From Pinisolibacter sp040275425 (lineage in GTDB: Bacteria > Pseudomonadota > Alphaproteobacteria > Rhizobiales > Ancalomicrobiaceae), in the NCBI GenBank assembly GCA_040275425.1, contig JBEOKB010000239.1, positions 1 to 20,859 of the forward strand: a DNA stretch of 20,859 nucleotides, read 5' to 3'. The notes beneath the pieces were generated by a model that saw only the letters and a program-made list of their open reading frames with translations, made no database searches and was not told the origin of the DNA. Each line of letters begins with the position of its first letter. Positions within the stretch are counted from its first letter, which is position 1. Position numbers and translations under genes: made by a program. Positions 1 to 6,140 of the stretch are shown piece by piece.

Positions 1-124
1 CGGTGCAGAACGCCTCGCCGCCGGTCTCGTCGACGGCCTGGAGGCGCAGGCCCGCCCGCGCTGGCCGCTCGACGCGAACGCCACCCCCAAACTCGGATCC
101 GGACAGGCGGGAGCCAAGGCATGA
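1..124 (+). CDS. tsaD: C-terminal end of tRNA threonylcarbamoyladenosine synthase TsaD (partial)
   Basis: The open frame enters from the left edge and stops at TGA 122-124, overlapping the gpsA ATG by four bases (ATGA), which points to translational coupling. About 40 residues are visible, including the run RPRWPLD followed by a GSGQAGAKA-type tail. This resembles the C-terminus of alphaproteobacterial TsaD (Gcp/YgjD family), which with TsaB and TsaE makes t6A at position 37 of ANN-decoding tRNAs in the cytoplasm. Catalytic and metal-binding residues lie outside the window, so the call rests on the tail and on the usual tsaD-gpsA order in this class. Confidence 0.72.
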   Translation, partial: GAERLAAGLVDGLEAQARPRWPLDANATPKLGSGQAGAKA

Positions 125-1134
125 CTGCAGCGCGCGAGATCGAACGGGTCGCCGTGATCGGCGCCGGAGCCTGGGGCACGGCCCTCGCCCTCGTCGCCGC
201 CCGAGCCGGCCGCGCCGTCCGCCTGTGGGGCCGCGACCCCGAGGTCGTCGCCGCCATCGGCGAGCAGGGCCGCAACCCGCGCTATCTCGGCGACATCGCC
301 CTCGAACCCGGCCTGTTCGCCACCACCGACCTCGGCGCCGCCCTCGCCGACGCCGACATGGTGATCCTGTCGGTGCCCGCCCAGGTCAATCGCGAGACCG
401 CGCGCGCCCTCGCCGCCCTGATCCCGGCCGGAACCCCGGTGGTCAGCGCCGCCAAGGGCCTCGAGCACGGCACCAGCGCCACCATGACCCGGATCATCGC
501 CGAGGAGATCCCCGGCGCCGCCCCGGCGATCCTGTCCGGCCCGAGTTTCGCCGTCGACGTCGCCCGCGGCCTGCCCACCGCCGTCACCGTCGCCGCCGAG
601 ACCGACGCCGCCGCCGAGCGCCTGTGCCGGGCCCTGTCGTCGTCGAGCTTCCGCCCCTATGCCTCCCGCGATCTCGCCGGCGTTCAGATCGGCGGCGCGC
701 TCAAGAACGTGCTGGCGATCGCCTCCGGCATTGTCGTCGGTCGTGGCCTCGGCGCCAGCGCCCAGGCGGCGCTGACCGCGCGCGGCTTCGCCGAGCTGAC
801 CCGCCTCGGCCGCGCCCTCGGCGGCGAGCCCGAGACCATGATGGGCCTGTCCGGCCTCGGCGATCTCCTTCTCACCGCCACCTCGACCCAGTCGCGCAAC
901 TTCTCGCTCGGTCTGGCCATCGGCGCCGGCGGCTCGGTCGCCGACCTCGTCCGCCACGGTACCAAGCTCGCCGAGGGCGCCCACACCGCCGTCGTCGCCG
1001 TCGACTTCGCCGCCGTCCACGGCGTCGAACTGCCGGTCACCGCCGCCGTCGCCGACGTGGTCGGCGAGCGCATCGACGTCTCCGGCGCCATCGATCGCCT
1101 GATGAGCCGCCCGCTCAAGCGCGAGAACGGCTGA
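121..1134 (+). CDS. gpsA: NAD(P)H-dependent glycerol-3-phosphate dehydrogenase GpsA
   Basis: This 337-residue protein is full length for cytoplasmic GpsA, which reduces dihydroxyacetone phosphate to sn-glycerol 3-phosphate for phospholipid synthesis. The N-terminal Rossmann motif GAGAWGTA lies at residues 14-21. The AAKGLE segment carries Lys112, GPSFA follows, and the catalytic-type lysine is Lys195 in GGALKNVLAIASG. The C-terminal helical domain contains GLSGLGDLLLT with Asp248 and the TQSRN loop. The start at 121 overlaps the tsaD stop and matches the family N-terminus. A weak GC hairpin follows the stop, and the next gene begins about 100 bases later, so co-transcription with the YCII/EVE genes is plausible but not shown. 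Confidence 0.97.
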   Translation: MTAAREIERVAVIGAGAWGTALALVAARAGRAVRLWGRDPEVVAAIGEQGRNPRYLGDIALEPGLFATTDLGAALADADMVILSVPAQVNRETARALAALIPAGTPVVSAAKGLEHGTSATMTRIIAEEIPGAAPAILSGPSFAVDVARGLPTAVTVAAETDAAAERLCRALSSSSFRPYASRDLAGVQIGGALKNVLAIASGIVVGRGLGASAQAALTARGFAELTRLGRALGGEPETMMGLSGLGDLLLTATSTQSRNFSLGLAIGAGGSVADLVRHGTKLAEGAHTAVVAVDFAAVHGVELPVTAAVADVVGERIDVSGAIDRLMSRPLKRENG

Positions 1135-1233
1135 CCCCGACGAATGCCGGGGCGTCATCGGACATCGCCGGTGGACCCCGCCGTCGATGCCGCCTAAATT
1201 CGCTCGATCGTGAAACTTTTCGGAGATCACCGC

Positions 1234-1524
1234 ATGCTGTTCGTCGCCCTGTGTCACGACAAGCCCGGACACCTCGCCGTCCGCCTCGCCACCCGCGACG
1301 CCCACGTCGGCTGGCTCAGGGCGCTGGGGCCGCGCGTGCGCATCGCCGGACCGTTCTTCGACGACGCGGCCGAGGAGATGCAGGGATCGATCGTGGTGAT
1401 CGAGGCCGACGACATCGCCGACGCGAAGTCCACCTTCGCCGCCGATCCCTATGCCGCCGCCGGCCTGTTCGAGCGGGTCGAGATCCGGCCGTGGCGCTGG
1501 GTCGTCGGCGCTCCGACCACGTGA
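1234..1524 (+). CDS. YCII (YciI-like) domain protein
   Basis: A 96-residue single-domain protein of the YCII family, small ferredoxin-like proteins that usually form dimers and whose reactions are mostly unknown. The N-terminal strand MLFVALCHDKPG leads to the helix with Arg17 and His24 (the R-x(n)-H-x3-L region), then the GP turn and the DDIADAK / FAADPYAAAGLFE segment ending in a WRWVVG strand. A GTG in frame at 1210 would add eight residues. I prefer ATG 1234 because GGAG at 1222-1225 sits eight bases before it and the resulting N-terminus fits the family. It is followed within nine bases by the EVE gene and probably shares its transcript. The reaction is unknown. Confidence 0.88.
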   Translation: MLFVALCHDKPGHLAVRLATRDAHVGWLRALGPRVRIAGPFFDDAAEEMQGSIVVIEADDIADAKSTFAADPYAAAGLFERVEIRPWRWVVGAPTT

Positions 1525-1532
1525 GGCCCACC

Positions 1533-1952
1533 ATGGCGCACTGGCTCTACAAGTCCGAACCCGAGGTGTGGTCCTGGGACGACCAGGTCGCCAAGGGCGA
1601 CGACGGCACCTATTGGGACGGGGTGCGCAACCACCTCGCCAACAAGCACATGAAGACCATGGCGGTCGGCGATCGCGGCTTCTTCTATCATTCCAACGAG
1701 GGCAAGGCCGTGGTCGGCGTCGTCGAGGTGATCGCCGCCTGGGCGCCCGATCTCGCCGACGACAAGGGCACCTTCGGCGCCGTCACCCTCAAGGCGATCG
1801 AACCGCTGCCCAGACCCGTGAGCCTCGCCGAGATCAAGGCCGATCCCCGCCTCGCCGAAATGGTGCTGGTCAGGAACTCGCGCCTGTCGGTCCAGCCGGT
1901 CACCGACGCCGAATGGGCGCTGATCCGCGAACTCGGAGGCCTCGCCCCGTGA
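1533..1952 (+). CDS. EVE domain-containing protein
   Basis: A 139-residue stand-alone EVE-domain protein (PUA-like fold, related to THYN1). It shows the family N-terminus WLYKSEP (residues 4-10), the YWDGVRN block (27-33), the GDRGFFYHS strand (46-54) and a C-terminal LVRNSRLSVQPV segment. EVE domains bind modified bases in nucleic acids. The partner of the bacterial stand-alone forms is not settled, although tRNA and modified DNA have been proposed. GAGG at 1523-1526 precedes ATG 1533. Its TGA (1950-1952) overlaps the GTG start of the next gene (1949), so the two are probably translationally coupled. Confidence 0.92.
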   Translation: MAHWLYKSEPEVWSWDDQVAKGDDGTYWDGVRNHLANKHMKTMAVGDRGFFYHSNEGKAVVGVVEVIAAWAPDLADDKGTFGAVTLKAIEPLPRPVSLAEIKADPRLAEMVLVRNSRLSVQPVTDAEWALIRELGGLAP

Positions 1953-2623
1953 GCCCGGCGGCCATCTCGGACCCGGCGGAGTTCATTCGCGCCAACACCC
2001 GGCTGCAGGCCCCGCCGCACGTGCCCGAGATCTCGCTCCACCTCGCCGACGAGGCGATGGACCTGTGGAAGCTCACCGAGGACGAACTCGCCACCCTCGG
2101 CCTGCCGCTGCCGTTCTGGGCCTTCGCCTGGGCCGGCGGCCAGGCGCTGGCGCGCTGGATCCTCGACCGACCCGCCTGCGTGCGCGACCGCTCGGTGCTG
2201 GTCTTCGCCGCCGGCGCCGGTCTCGAGGCCATCGCCGCCGCCAGGAGCGGCGCCGCCCGCGTCCTCGCCACCGAGATCGACCCCTTCGCCCTGACCGCCC
2301 TCGAGCTGAACGCCGCCATGAACGGGGTGCGTTACGAGATTTCGGGGCAGGACGTGCTCCAGCACGGCCTCGACGGCCTACCCTTCCGTCCCGAAACGGT
2401 GCTGCTCGGCGACGTCTTCTTCGAACGCCCCCTCGCCGATCGCGTCGCCGACTTCGCCGCCGACTGCGTCCGCGCCGGGGCCGAGGTGCTGATCGGCGAC
2501 CCCGGCCGCAGCTATCTGCCGCGCGAGCGCCTGGAATCGCTGGCGGAATACCGCGTTCCCACCACCCGCGCCCTCGAGGACGCCGAGGTCAAGCGTACCC
2601 ACGTCTGGCGTTTTCTCGGCTGA
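1949..2623 (+). CDS. Class I SAM-dependent methyltransferase, ETF-beta lysine methyltransferase-like
   Basis: This 224-residue seven-strand methyltransferase has motif I at about residues 83-94 (VLVFAAGAGLEA), followed by ATEIDPFALTALELNAAMN and the GDVFFERPLADRV post-motif. That combination resembles the METTL20/ETFBKMT group. The Agrobacterium homologue of this group is known to methylate ETF-beta and ribosomal protein L7/L12, but annotation pipelines often call such proteins L11 methyltransferase-like or nicotinamide N-methyltransferase-like. The start is GTG 1949, overlapping the EVE stop, with GGAGG at 1935-1939 ten bases upstream. In-frame starts farther upstream lie inside the YCII and EVE genes. 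The substrate is inferred, not visible. Confidence 0.85.
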   Translation: MSPAAISDPAEFIRANTRLQAPPHVPEISLHLADEAMDLWKLTEDELATLGLPLPFWAFAWAGGQALARWILDRPACVRDRSVLVFAAGAGLEAIAAARSGAARVLATEIDPFALTALELNAAMNGVRYEISGQDVLQHGLDGLPFRPETVLLGDVFFERPLADRVADFAADCVRAGAEVLIGDPGRSYLPRERLESLAEYRVPTTRALEDAEVKRTHVWRFLG

Positions 2624-2715
2624 ATTCACCTTGTCGGGCGCGGTCGAGACCACCGCCCGCGAGAAGGCCGGTCCTTGGCCCCGGTCTTGCGAATTCCGAA
2701 GAAGAGATTGACCGC

Positions 2716-2734
2716 CCGTCCCGTTTCGGGACGG
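2716..2734. repeat. Perfect 8-bp inverted repeat with 3-base loop
   Basis: CCGTCCCG and CGGGACGG flank TTT in the gap between the methyltransferase gene and the small gene at 2763. There is no T-run after it, so it is a weak terminator candidate at best. A TTGACC that could act as a -35 box lies just upstream (2708-2713). Its function is unknown. Confidence 0.45.
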
Positions 2735-2762
2735 CGCGTCGACCGAAGCTTCGGAGTCGGAC

Positions 2763-3125
2763 ATGCGCATCGGGCAGACCCTGGGAGTATCGATCGGATC
2801 GGGCATCGCCGCGCGCGCGACCACCGCCCGTCGGGTCGAGCCGATCGACCGTCCCGCCTCCGCCCGGCCCCGTCCCGAGGAGCCCGCCTCGCGCGCCCTC
2901 GTCGTCACCGAGCCGCGGCCCCTCCCCGAGAGCCCGACCGAGCGGCTGGCGCGCCACCGCACCCACGCGCCCTTCCTCGCCCAGCTCCTCGCCACCCGCG
3001 ACGATCTACCGGTCACGCGCCGCCTTCGCCGCGCCGATCCGCGCCGCGCCTGCGCCGCCTATACGGCGGTGGAGGAGGGAGAGAGCCCGGCGGTGCCGGG
3101 CTGGCTGGTCGACGTCTCGCGTTGA
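2763..3125 (+). CDS. Small basic protein, unknown function
   Basis: This 120-residue protein is rich in Arg, Pro and Ala. Residues 1-60 look disordered. The second half (from about RLARHRTHAPFLAQLLATRDDLPVTRRLRRADPRRACAAY onward, described here only in part) looks helical. That half resembles short uncharacterised proteins often met in Hyphomicrobiales with a FLAQL-x-A core, but I cannot name a family. GGAG at 2753-2756 is six bases before ATG 2763 and overlaps a perfect 12-base palindrome (CCGAAGCTTCGG, 2743-2754) that could fold over the ribosome binding site. It converges with the next gene, 21 bases between stops. There is no signal peptide or membrane segment. Confidence 0.68.
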   Translation: MRIGQTLGVSIGSGIAARATTARRVEPIDRPASARPRPEEPASRALVVTEPRPLPESPTERLARHRTHAPFLAQLLATRDDLPVTRRLRRADPRRACAAYTAVEEGESPAVPGWLVDVSR

Positions 3126-3146
3126 GCGCCGAACCTCGGCCGCGCG

Positions 3147-3560
3147 TCACGGACCGCGATCGAAGCCGAAGTCGCGCCGCGCCCCGCGAATGGTGATGGT
3201 GAAGCCGCCGATCACGTCGAGCAGCGCGATCACCGTCAGGATCACGAACACCGACGTCGCCGCGCCGACCACGGTCAGAAACTCGATCAGATGGATCACG
3301 AACACGCCGAGCGACAGCGCGTGGTCGACGATGGTCGGCGACGACGTCCGGGTCGCCTTGACGATCTCGACGAACAGGCACACCAGCGCCGCCAGGATCA
3401 GCACGTCGCCGAGCAGCAGCGTGAAGCGCGCGTCGGAGACCATCGTCACCGTGAACACCGGCTGCACCCACGGATCGCCCGGCGTGGCGCCGAACATGCC
3501 GCCGATCACCAGATTGTAGACCAGCAGGGGCGCCAGCGTCAGCGGTATGTTCATGAACAT
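3147..3560 (-). CDS. Small four-helix integral membrane protein, unknown function
   Basis: A 137-residue hydrophobic protein with about four predicted membrane helices: around residues 6-24, 47-65, 78-98 and 102-122. It ends in a basic cytoplasmic tail (TIRGARRDFGFDRGP). No enzymatic motif is visible. The start is ATG at 3558-3560, with AGGA ten bases upstream across the palindrome CGGTCGACCG. A second Met two residues in (3552-3554) is an alternative. It lies downstream of rpmF on the same strand but beyond that gene's terminator, so it probably has its own promoter. Charged residues near the helix ends suggest a transporter-like or scaffolding protein, but nothing more can be said. Confidence 0.75.
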   Translation of the reverse strand: MFMNIPLTLAPLLVYNLVIGGMFGATPGDPWVQPVFTVTMVSDARFTLLLGDVLILAALVCLFVEIVKATRTSSPTIVDHALSLGVFVIHLIEFLTVVGAATSVFVILTVIALLDVIGGFTITIRGARRDFGFDRGP

Positions 3561-3633
3561 CGGTCGACCGTCCTGGAGAGATCGCGGATCGCGGCGATTC
3601 GCCGCCGTCTCCTCGATACCCGCGCGAGACGGC

Positions 3634-3664
3634 GAAAAAAAGAAGGGCCGGCGCGAGCCGACCC
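3634..3664 (-). terminator. Rho-independent terminator of rpmF
   Basis: Read on the minus strand there is an 8-bp GC stem (3657-3664 pairing with 3645-3652, with one G-U pair) and a four-base loop (3653-3656). A T-rich tail TTCTTTTTTT follows (complement of 3635-3644). It starts 30 bases past the rpmF stop. This is the clearest intrinsic terminator in the window. Confidence 0.9.
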
Positions 3665-3694
3665 GTCTTCGTGTTCAGCGGTCGAGCCGAGCGA

Positions 3695-3877
3695 TCACTC
3701 GCCCTTGGGCTCCAGGATCTGGCGACCGCGATACATGCCGGTCTTCAGATCGATGTGGTGCGGACGGCGCAGTTCGCCGGAGTCCTTGTCCTCGACGTAG
3801 GTCGGGGCCTTCAGCGCGTCCGCCGAACGGCGGAAGCCACGCTTCATGGGCGAGGTCTTTCTCTTCGGAACGGCCAT
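3695..3877 (-). CDS. rpmF: 50S ribosomal protein L32
   Basis: This 60-residue protein has the diagnostic L32 N-terminus MAVPKRKTSPMKRGFRRS and the later LRRPHHIDLKTGMYRGRQIL segment. L32 is a small protein of the large ribosomal subunit. The alphaproteobacterial form lacks the zinc-binding cysteines present in some other lineages, and none are seen here. A GGAG ribosome binding site lies ten bases before the ATG. It is divergent from ispA and is followed by its own terminator. Length and sequence leave little doubt. Confidence 0.98.
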   Translation of the reverse strand: MAVPKRKTSPMKRGFRRSADALKAPTYVEDKDSGELRRPHHIDLKTGMYRGRQILEPKGE

Positions 3878-4011
3878 CGTTCACACTCCAGATCGTGGTG
3901 CGCGCCACCGTCTCGGGGGTGCGCGAAAATCGTTGCGGCACCGTCGTCCTACGCCCCTCTCGATCCGTTCGACCGGTCCGTGAGGATGCAGATTTCGGTG
4001 GATGGGCCGGG

Positions 4012-4040
4012 CTTATACAGAACTCGAGCGGGTTTGACCA
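4012..4040 (-). promoter_or_regulatory. Possible rpmF promoter
   Basis: On the minus strand a TATAAG -10-like box (complement of 4012-4017) is preceded, 17 bases upstream, by TGGTCA, a four-of-six match to the -35 consensus. It would give a leader of about 130 bases before the rpmF ATG. The rest of the 297-bp gap (3878-4174) shows no ORF or RNA structure that I can support. An ispA promoter must also lie here but is not obvious. Confidence 0.35.
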
Positions 4041-4174
4041 GAGCGCCGCGAGAAAATCGCCGACCCCTCGTCGCAAGGAGGAGCCCGATCGGCCCGACTG
4101 GTGAATTTGTCTTGGATCGGGAGCGAAATCGCGCTAGCCGTGCCTCGTTCTTCCGACCTCGCGCAGGGCCGACG

Positions 4175-5113
4175 ATGAGCGCCGCACCCCTCTCCTTCGC
4201 CGAAGCTCTCGCCCGCGACGCCGACGCCGTCGAGGCCATGCTCGACCGCCTGCTCGCCCCCGCCGCCCTGCCCGGGGAGACCGTGCGCCCCGAGCGCCTG
4301 CGCGCGGCGATGCAACACGCCACCCTCGGCGGCGGCAAGCGGCTGCGGCCGTTTCTGCTGATCGCCGCCGCCCGCATGTTCGGTGCCGAGGGCGAGGGCG
4401 TGCTGCGCGCCGCCGCCGCCCTCGAGATGGTCCACTGCTACTCGCTCGTCCACGACGACCTGCCGCAGATGGACGACGACGATCTGCGCCGTGGCCGCCC
4501 CACCGTCCACCGCGCCTACGACGAGGCCACCGCCATTCTCGCCGGCGACGCCCTCCTCACCCTCGCCTTCGACACCCTCGCCGATCCCGCCACCCACGCC
4601 GACCCGGCCGTGCGCGCCGAGCTGGTGCTGCGGCTCGCCCGCGCCTCCGGCCTCGGCGGCATGGTCGGCGGCCAGATGCTCGATCTCTCCGCCGAGGGCC
4701 GCTGGAGCACGAACGGCGCCGCCCTCGCCCTCACCGACGCCGAGATCCGCCGCCTCCAGGCGATGAAGACCGGCGCCCTGCTGCGCTTCCCGCTCGAGGC
4801 CGGGGCGATCTGCGCCGGCGCGGGCGCCGACGACGTCGCCCGTCTCGGCCGCTTCGGCGCCGTGGTCGGCCTCGCCTTCCAGATCGCCGACGACATCCTC
4901 GACGTCGAGGCCTCGGCCGAGGCCCTCGGCAAGGCCACCGGCAAGGACGCGGCCCGCGGCAAGGGTACTCTGGTGGCCCTCCACGGCCTCGACGCCATGA
5001 AGGCCGAGCTCGCCCGCCTCATCGAGGCCGCGAGCACCGAACTCTCCCCCTACGGCCCCCGCGCCGCCCTCCTGATCGAGGCCGCCCGCTTCGTCGCCGA
5101 ACGCCGCAGCTGA
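4175..5113 (+). CDS. ispA: Farnesyl diphosphate synthase (polyprenyl synthetase family)
   Basis: A 312-residue trans-isoprenyl diphosphate synthase that adds isopentenyl diphosphate to DMAPP/GPP to make FPP in the cytoplasm, feeding undecaprenyl, quinone and hopanoid synthesis. It shows GGGKRLRPFL (residues 52-61), the first aspartate-rich motif DDLPQMDD with Asp94 and Asp95 and a two-residue insertion typical of bacterial short-chain FPP synthases, GDALLTLAF, GGQMLD, and the second aspartate-rich motif DDILD at 239-243 followed by GKATGKD. ATG 4175 gives the family N-terminus. It is divergent from rpmF and converges on the next gene, with 15 bases between stops. GGPP synthase is less likely given the DDxxxxDD spacing. 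Confidence 0.93.
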   Translation: MSAAPLSFAEALARDADAVEAMLDRLLAPAALPGETVRPERLRAAMQHATLGGGKRLRPFLLIAAARMFGAEGEGVLRAAAALEMVHCYSLVHDDLPQMDDDDLRRGRPTVHRAYDEATAILAGDALLTLAFDTLADPATHADPAVRAELVLRLARASGLGGMVGGQMLDLSAEGRWSTNGAALALTDAEIRRLQAMKTGALLRFPLEAGAICAGAGADDVARLGRFGAVVGLAFQIADDILDVEASAEALGKATGKDAARGKGTLVALHGLDAMKAELARLIEAASTELSPYGPRAALLIEAARFVAERRS

Positions 5114-5128
5114 GAACCGGGCCCCACC

Positions 5129-6073
5129 TCAGCGCGGCTCGCGCAGGCGCGACAGCACCGTCCGCAACGGATCGGGCACCCAGGCGCGCGTCACGAAGTC
5201 GTCGTGCGCCACGCTCGCGCTCGTCGCCGTGAACGCCACAGCCCCCGGCGCGAACGTCTCCGGCAGACCGCTCGTCACCGGCACGCCGCGTTCGACCAGA
5301 AGGCGGCGCAGCGCCTCGTTCGGTGCGCGCGTCGAAGGCGAATGGGCGCTGAAGAAGAACGCCCGCCCCCGCCGCCCGATCCAGTCGGCGATCCGCTGCT
5401 CCTCCGCATAGAGCCCGTCGAGCAGGATCACCCCGCGCACGCGCTCGCCCGCCCCGCCGCGCTCGAGCGAGAACGCCGTCGGCAGATAGCCGCCGCTGTA
5501 GGCGACGATCACGATCGGCGCCCGCGCCAACGCCGCCGCGGCGCGTCCGTCCCCCGCGAGTTCCGTCGTCCGCCGCCCCGCCTCCTCGACGAAGCGGGTG
5601 AAGAACCCCGCCGTCCAGAAGTTGCCGGCGCTCGAATCGAGCGCGTCGACCGCCATCTGCGGCGCCACCAGCACCGCGTTGAGCCCCGACGCCGCCACCT
5701 GCGCCGGCACGCGCTGGCGATCGCGCACGTCGCGCCCGAGCCGCGCCTCGTTGCCGTGGAAATAGACGACCAGCGTCACCGGCCGCGCCCAGTCGATGCC
5801 CTTCGGCACCGAGATCAGCACGTCGCGGCTGGAATAGGTCGCGTCCTCGAAATAACGCCCGCCGCGCGGCGAAGTGTGCCCGGGCCGCCCGTCGACCTGA
5901 AAGTCGAGGAACGGCACGCCCTGATCCGGGATCGCTCCGCGATAGGGAAAGGCCGACGCCTCGAACGGCACGATCGCCGTCACGCCGCCGCCTTGCGCCG
6001 CCGCCGGACCACCGAAGAACGCCGGCACCGCCACCACCACCGCCCGCACTGCCCCCGAGAGAGTGATCCTCAT
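5129..6073 (-). CDS. Exported alpha/beta-hydrolase-like protein
   Basis: A 314-residue protein with a likely Sec signal peptide (hydrophobic residues 8-26, cleavage near PAAAQ, residues 23-27). The mature part shows an alpha/beta-hydrolase pattern: YFHGNEARL as oxyanion-hole strand, the nucleophile elbow VAYSGGY with Ser193, Asp219 in LLDGLY, and His290 in SVAHDDF. The first glycine of GxSxG is replaced by Ala, giving AYSGG. Substrate is unknown; esterase, lipase-like or peptidase roles are all possible. ATG 6071-6073 has GAGGGCGGAG just upstream. It lies 67 bases after the stop of the membrane protein on the same strand and is probably the third gene of that operon. Confidence 0.78.
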   Translation of the reverse strand: MRITLSGAVRAVVVAVPAFFGGPAAAQGGGVTAIVPFEASAFPYRGAIPDQGVPFLDFQVDGRPGHTSPRGGRYFEDATYSSRDVLISVPKGIDWARPVTLVVYFHGNEARLGRDVRDRQRVPAQVAASGLNAVLVAPQMAVDALDSSAGNFWTAGFFTRFVEEAGRRTTELAGDGRAAAALARAPIVIVAYSGGYLPTAFSLERGGAGERVRGVILLDGLYAEEQRIADWIGRRGRAFFFSAHSPSTRAPNEALRRLLVERGVPVTSGLPETFAPGAVAFTATSASVAHDDFVTRAWVPDPLRTVLSRLREPR

Positions 6074-6140
6074 CGCTCCGCCCTCGCTCGACCGGCGCCC
6101 GAGCGGCCGCCCCGAGGGCGCCCGCCCGGCGCGATCCGCC

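Noticed and set aside
1210..1233. GTG start that would extend the YCII protein by eight residues
   Set aside because: GGAG is correctly placed for ATG 1234 and the family N-terminus begins there.
3..1952. A 649-codon open frame on the plus strand covering gpsA
   Set aside because: Its first about 500 residues are Arg/Pro/His-rich low-complexity sequence, typical of an off-frame reading of GC-rich genes. Only the last 139 residues (EVE) are real.
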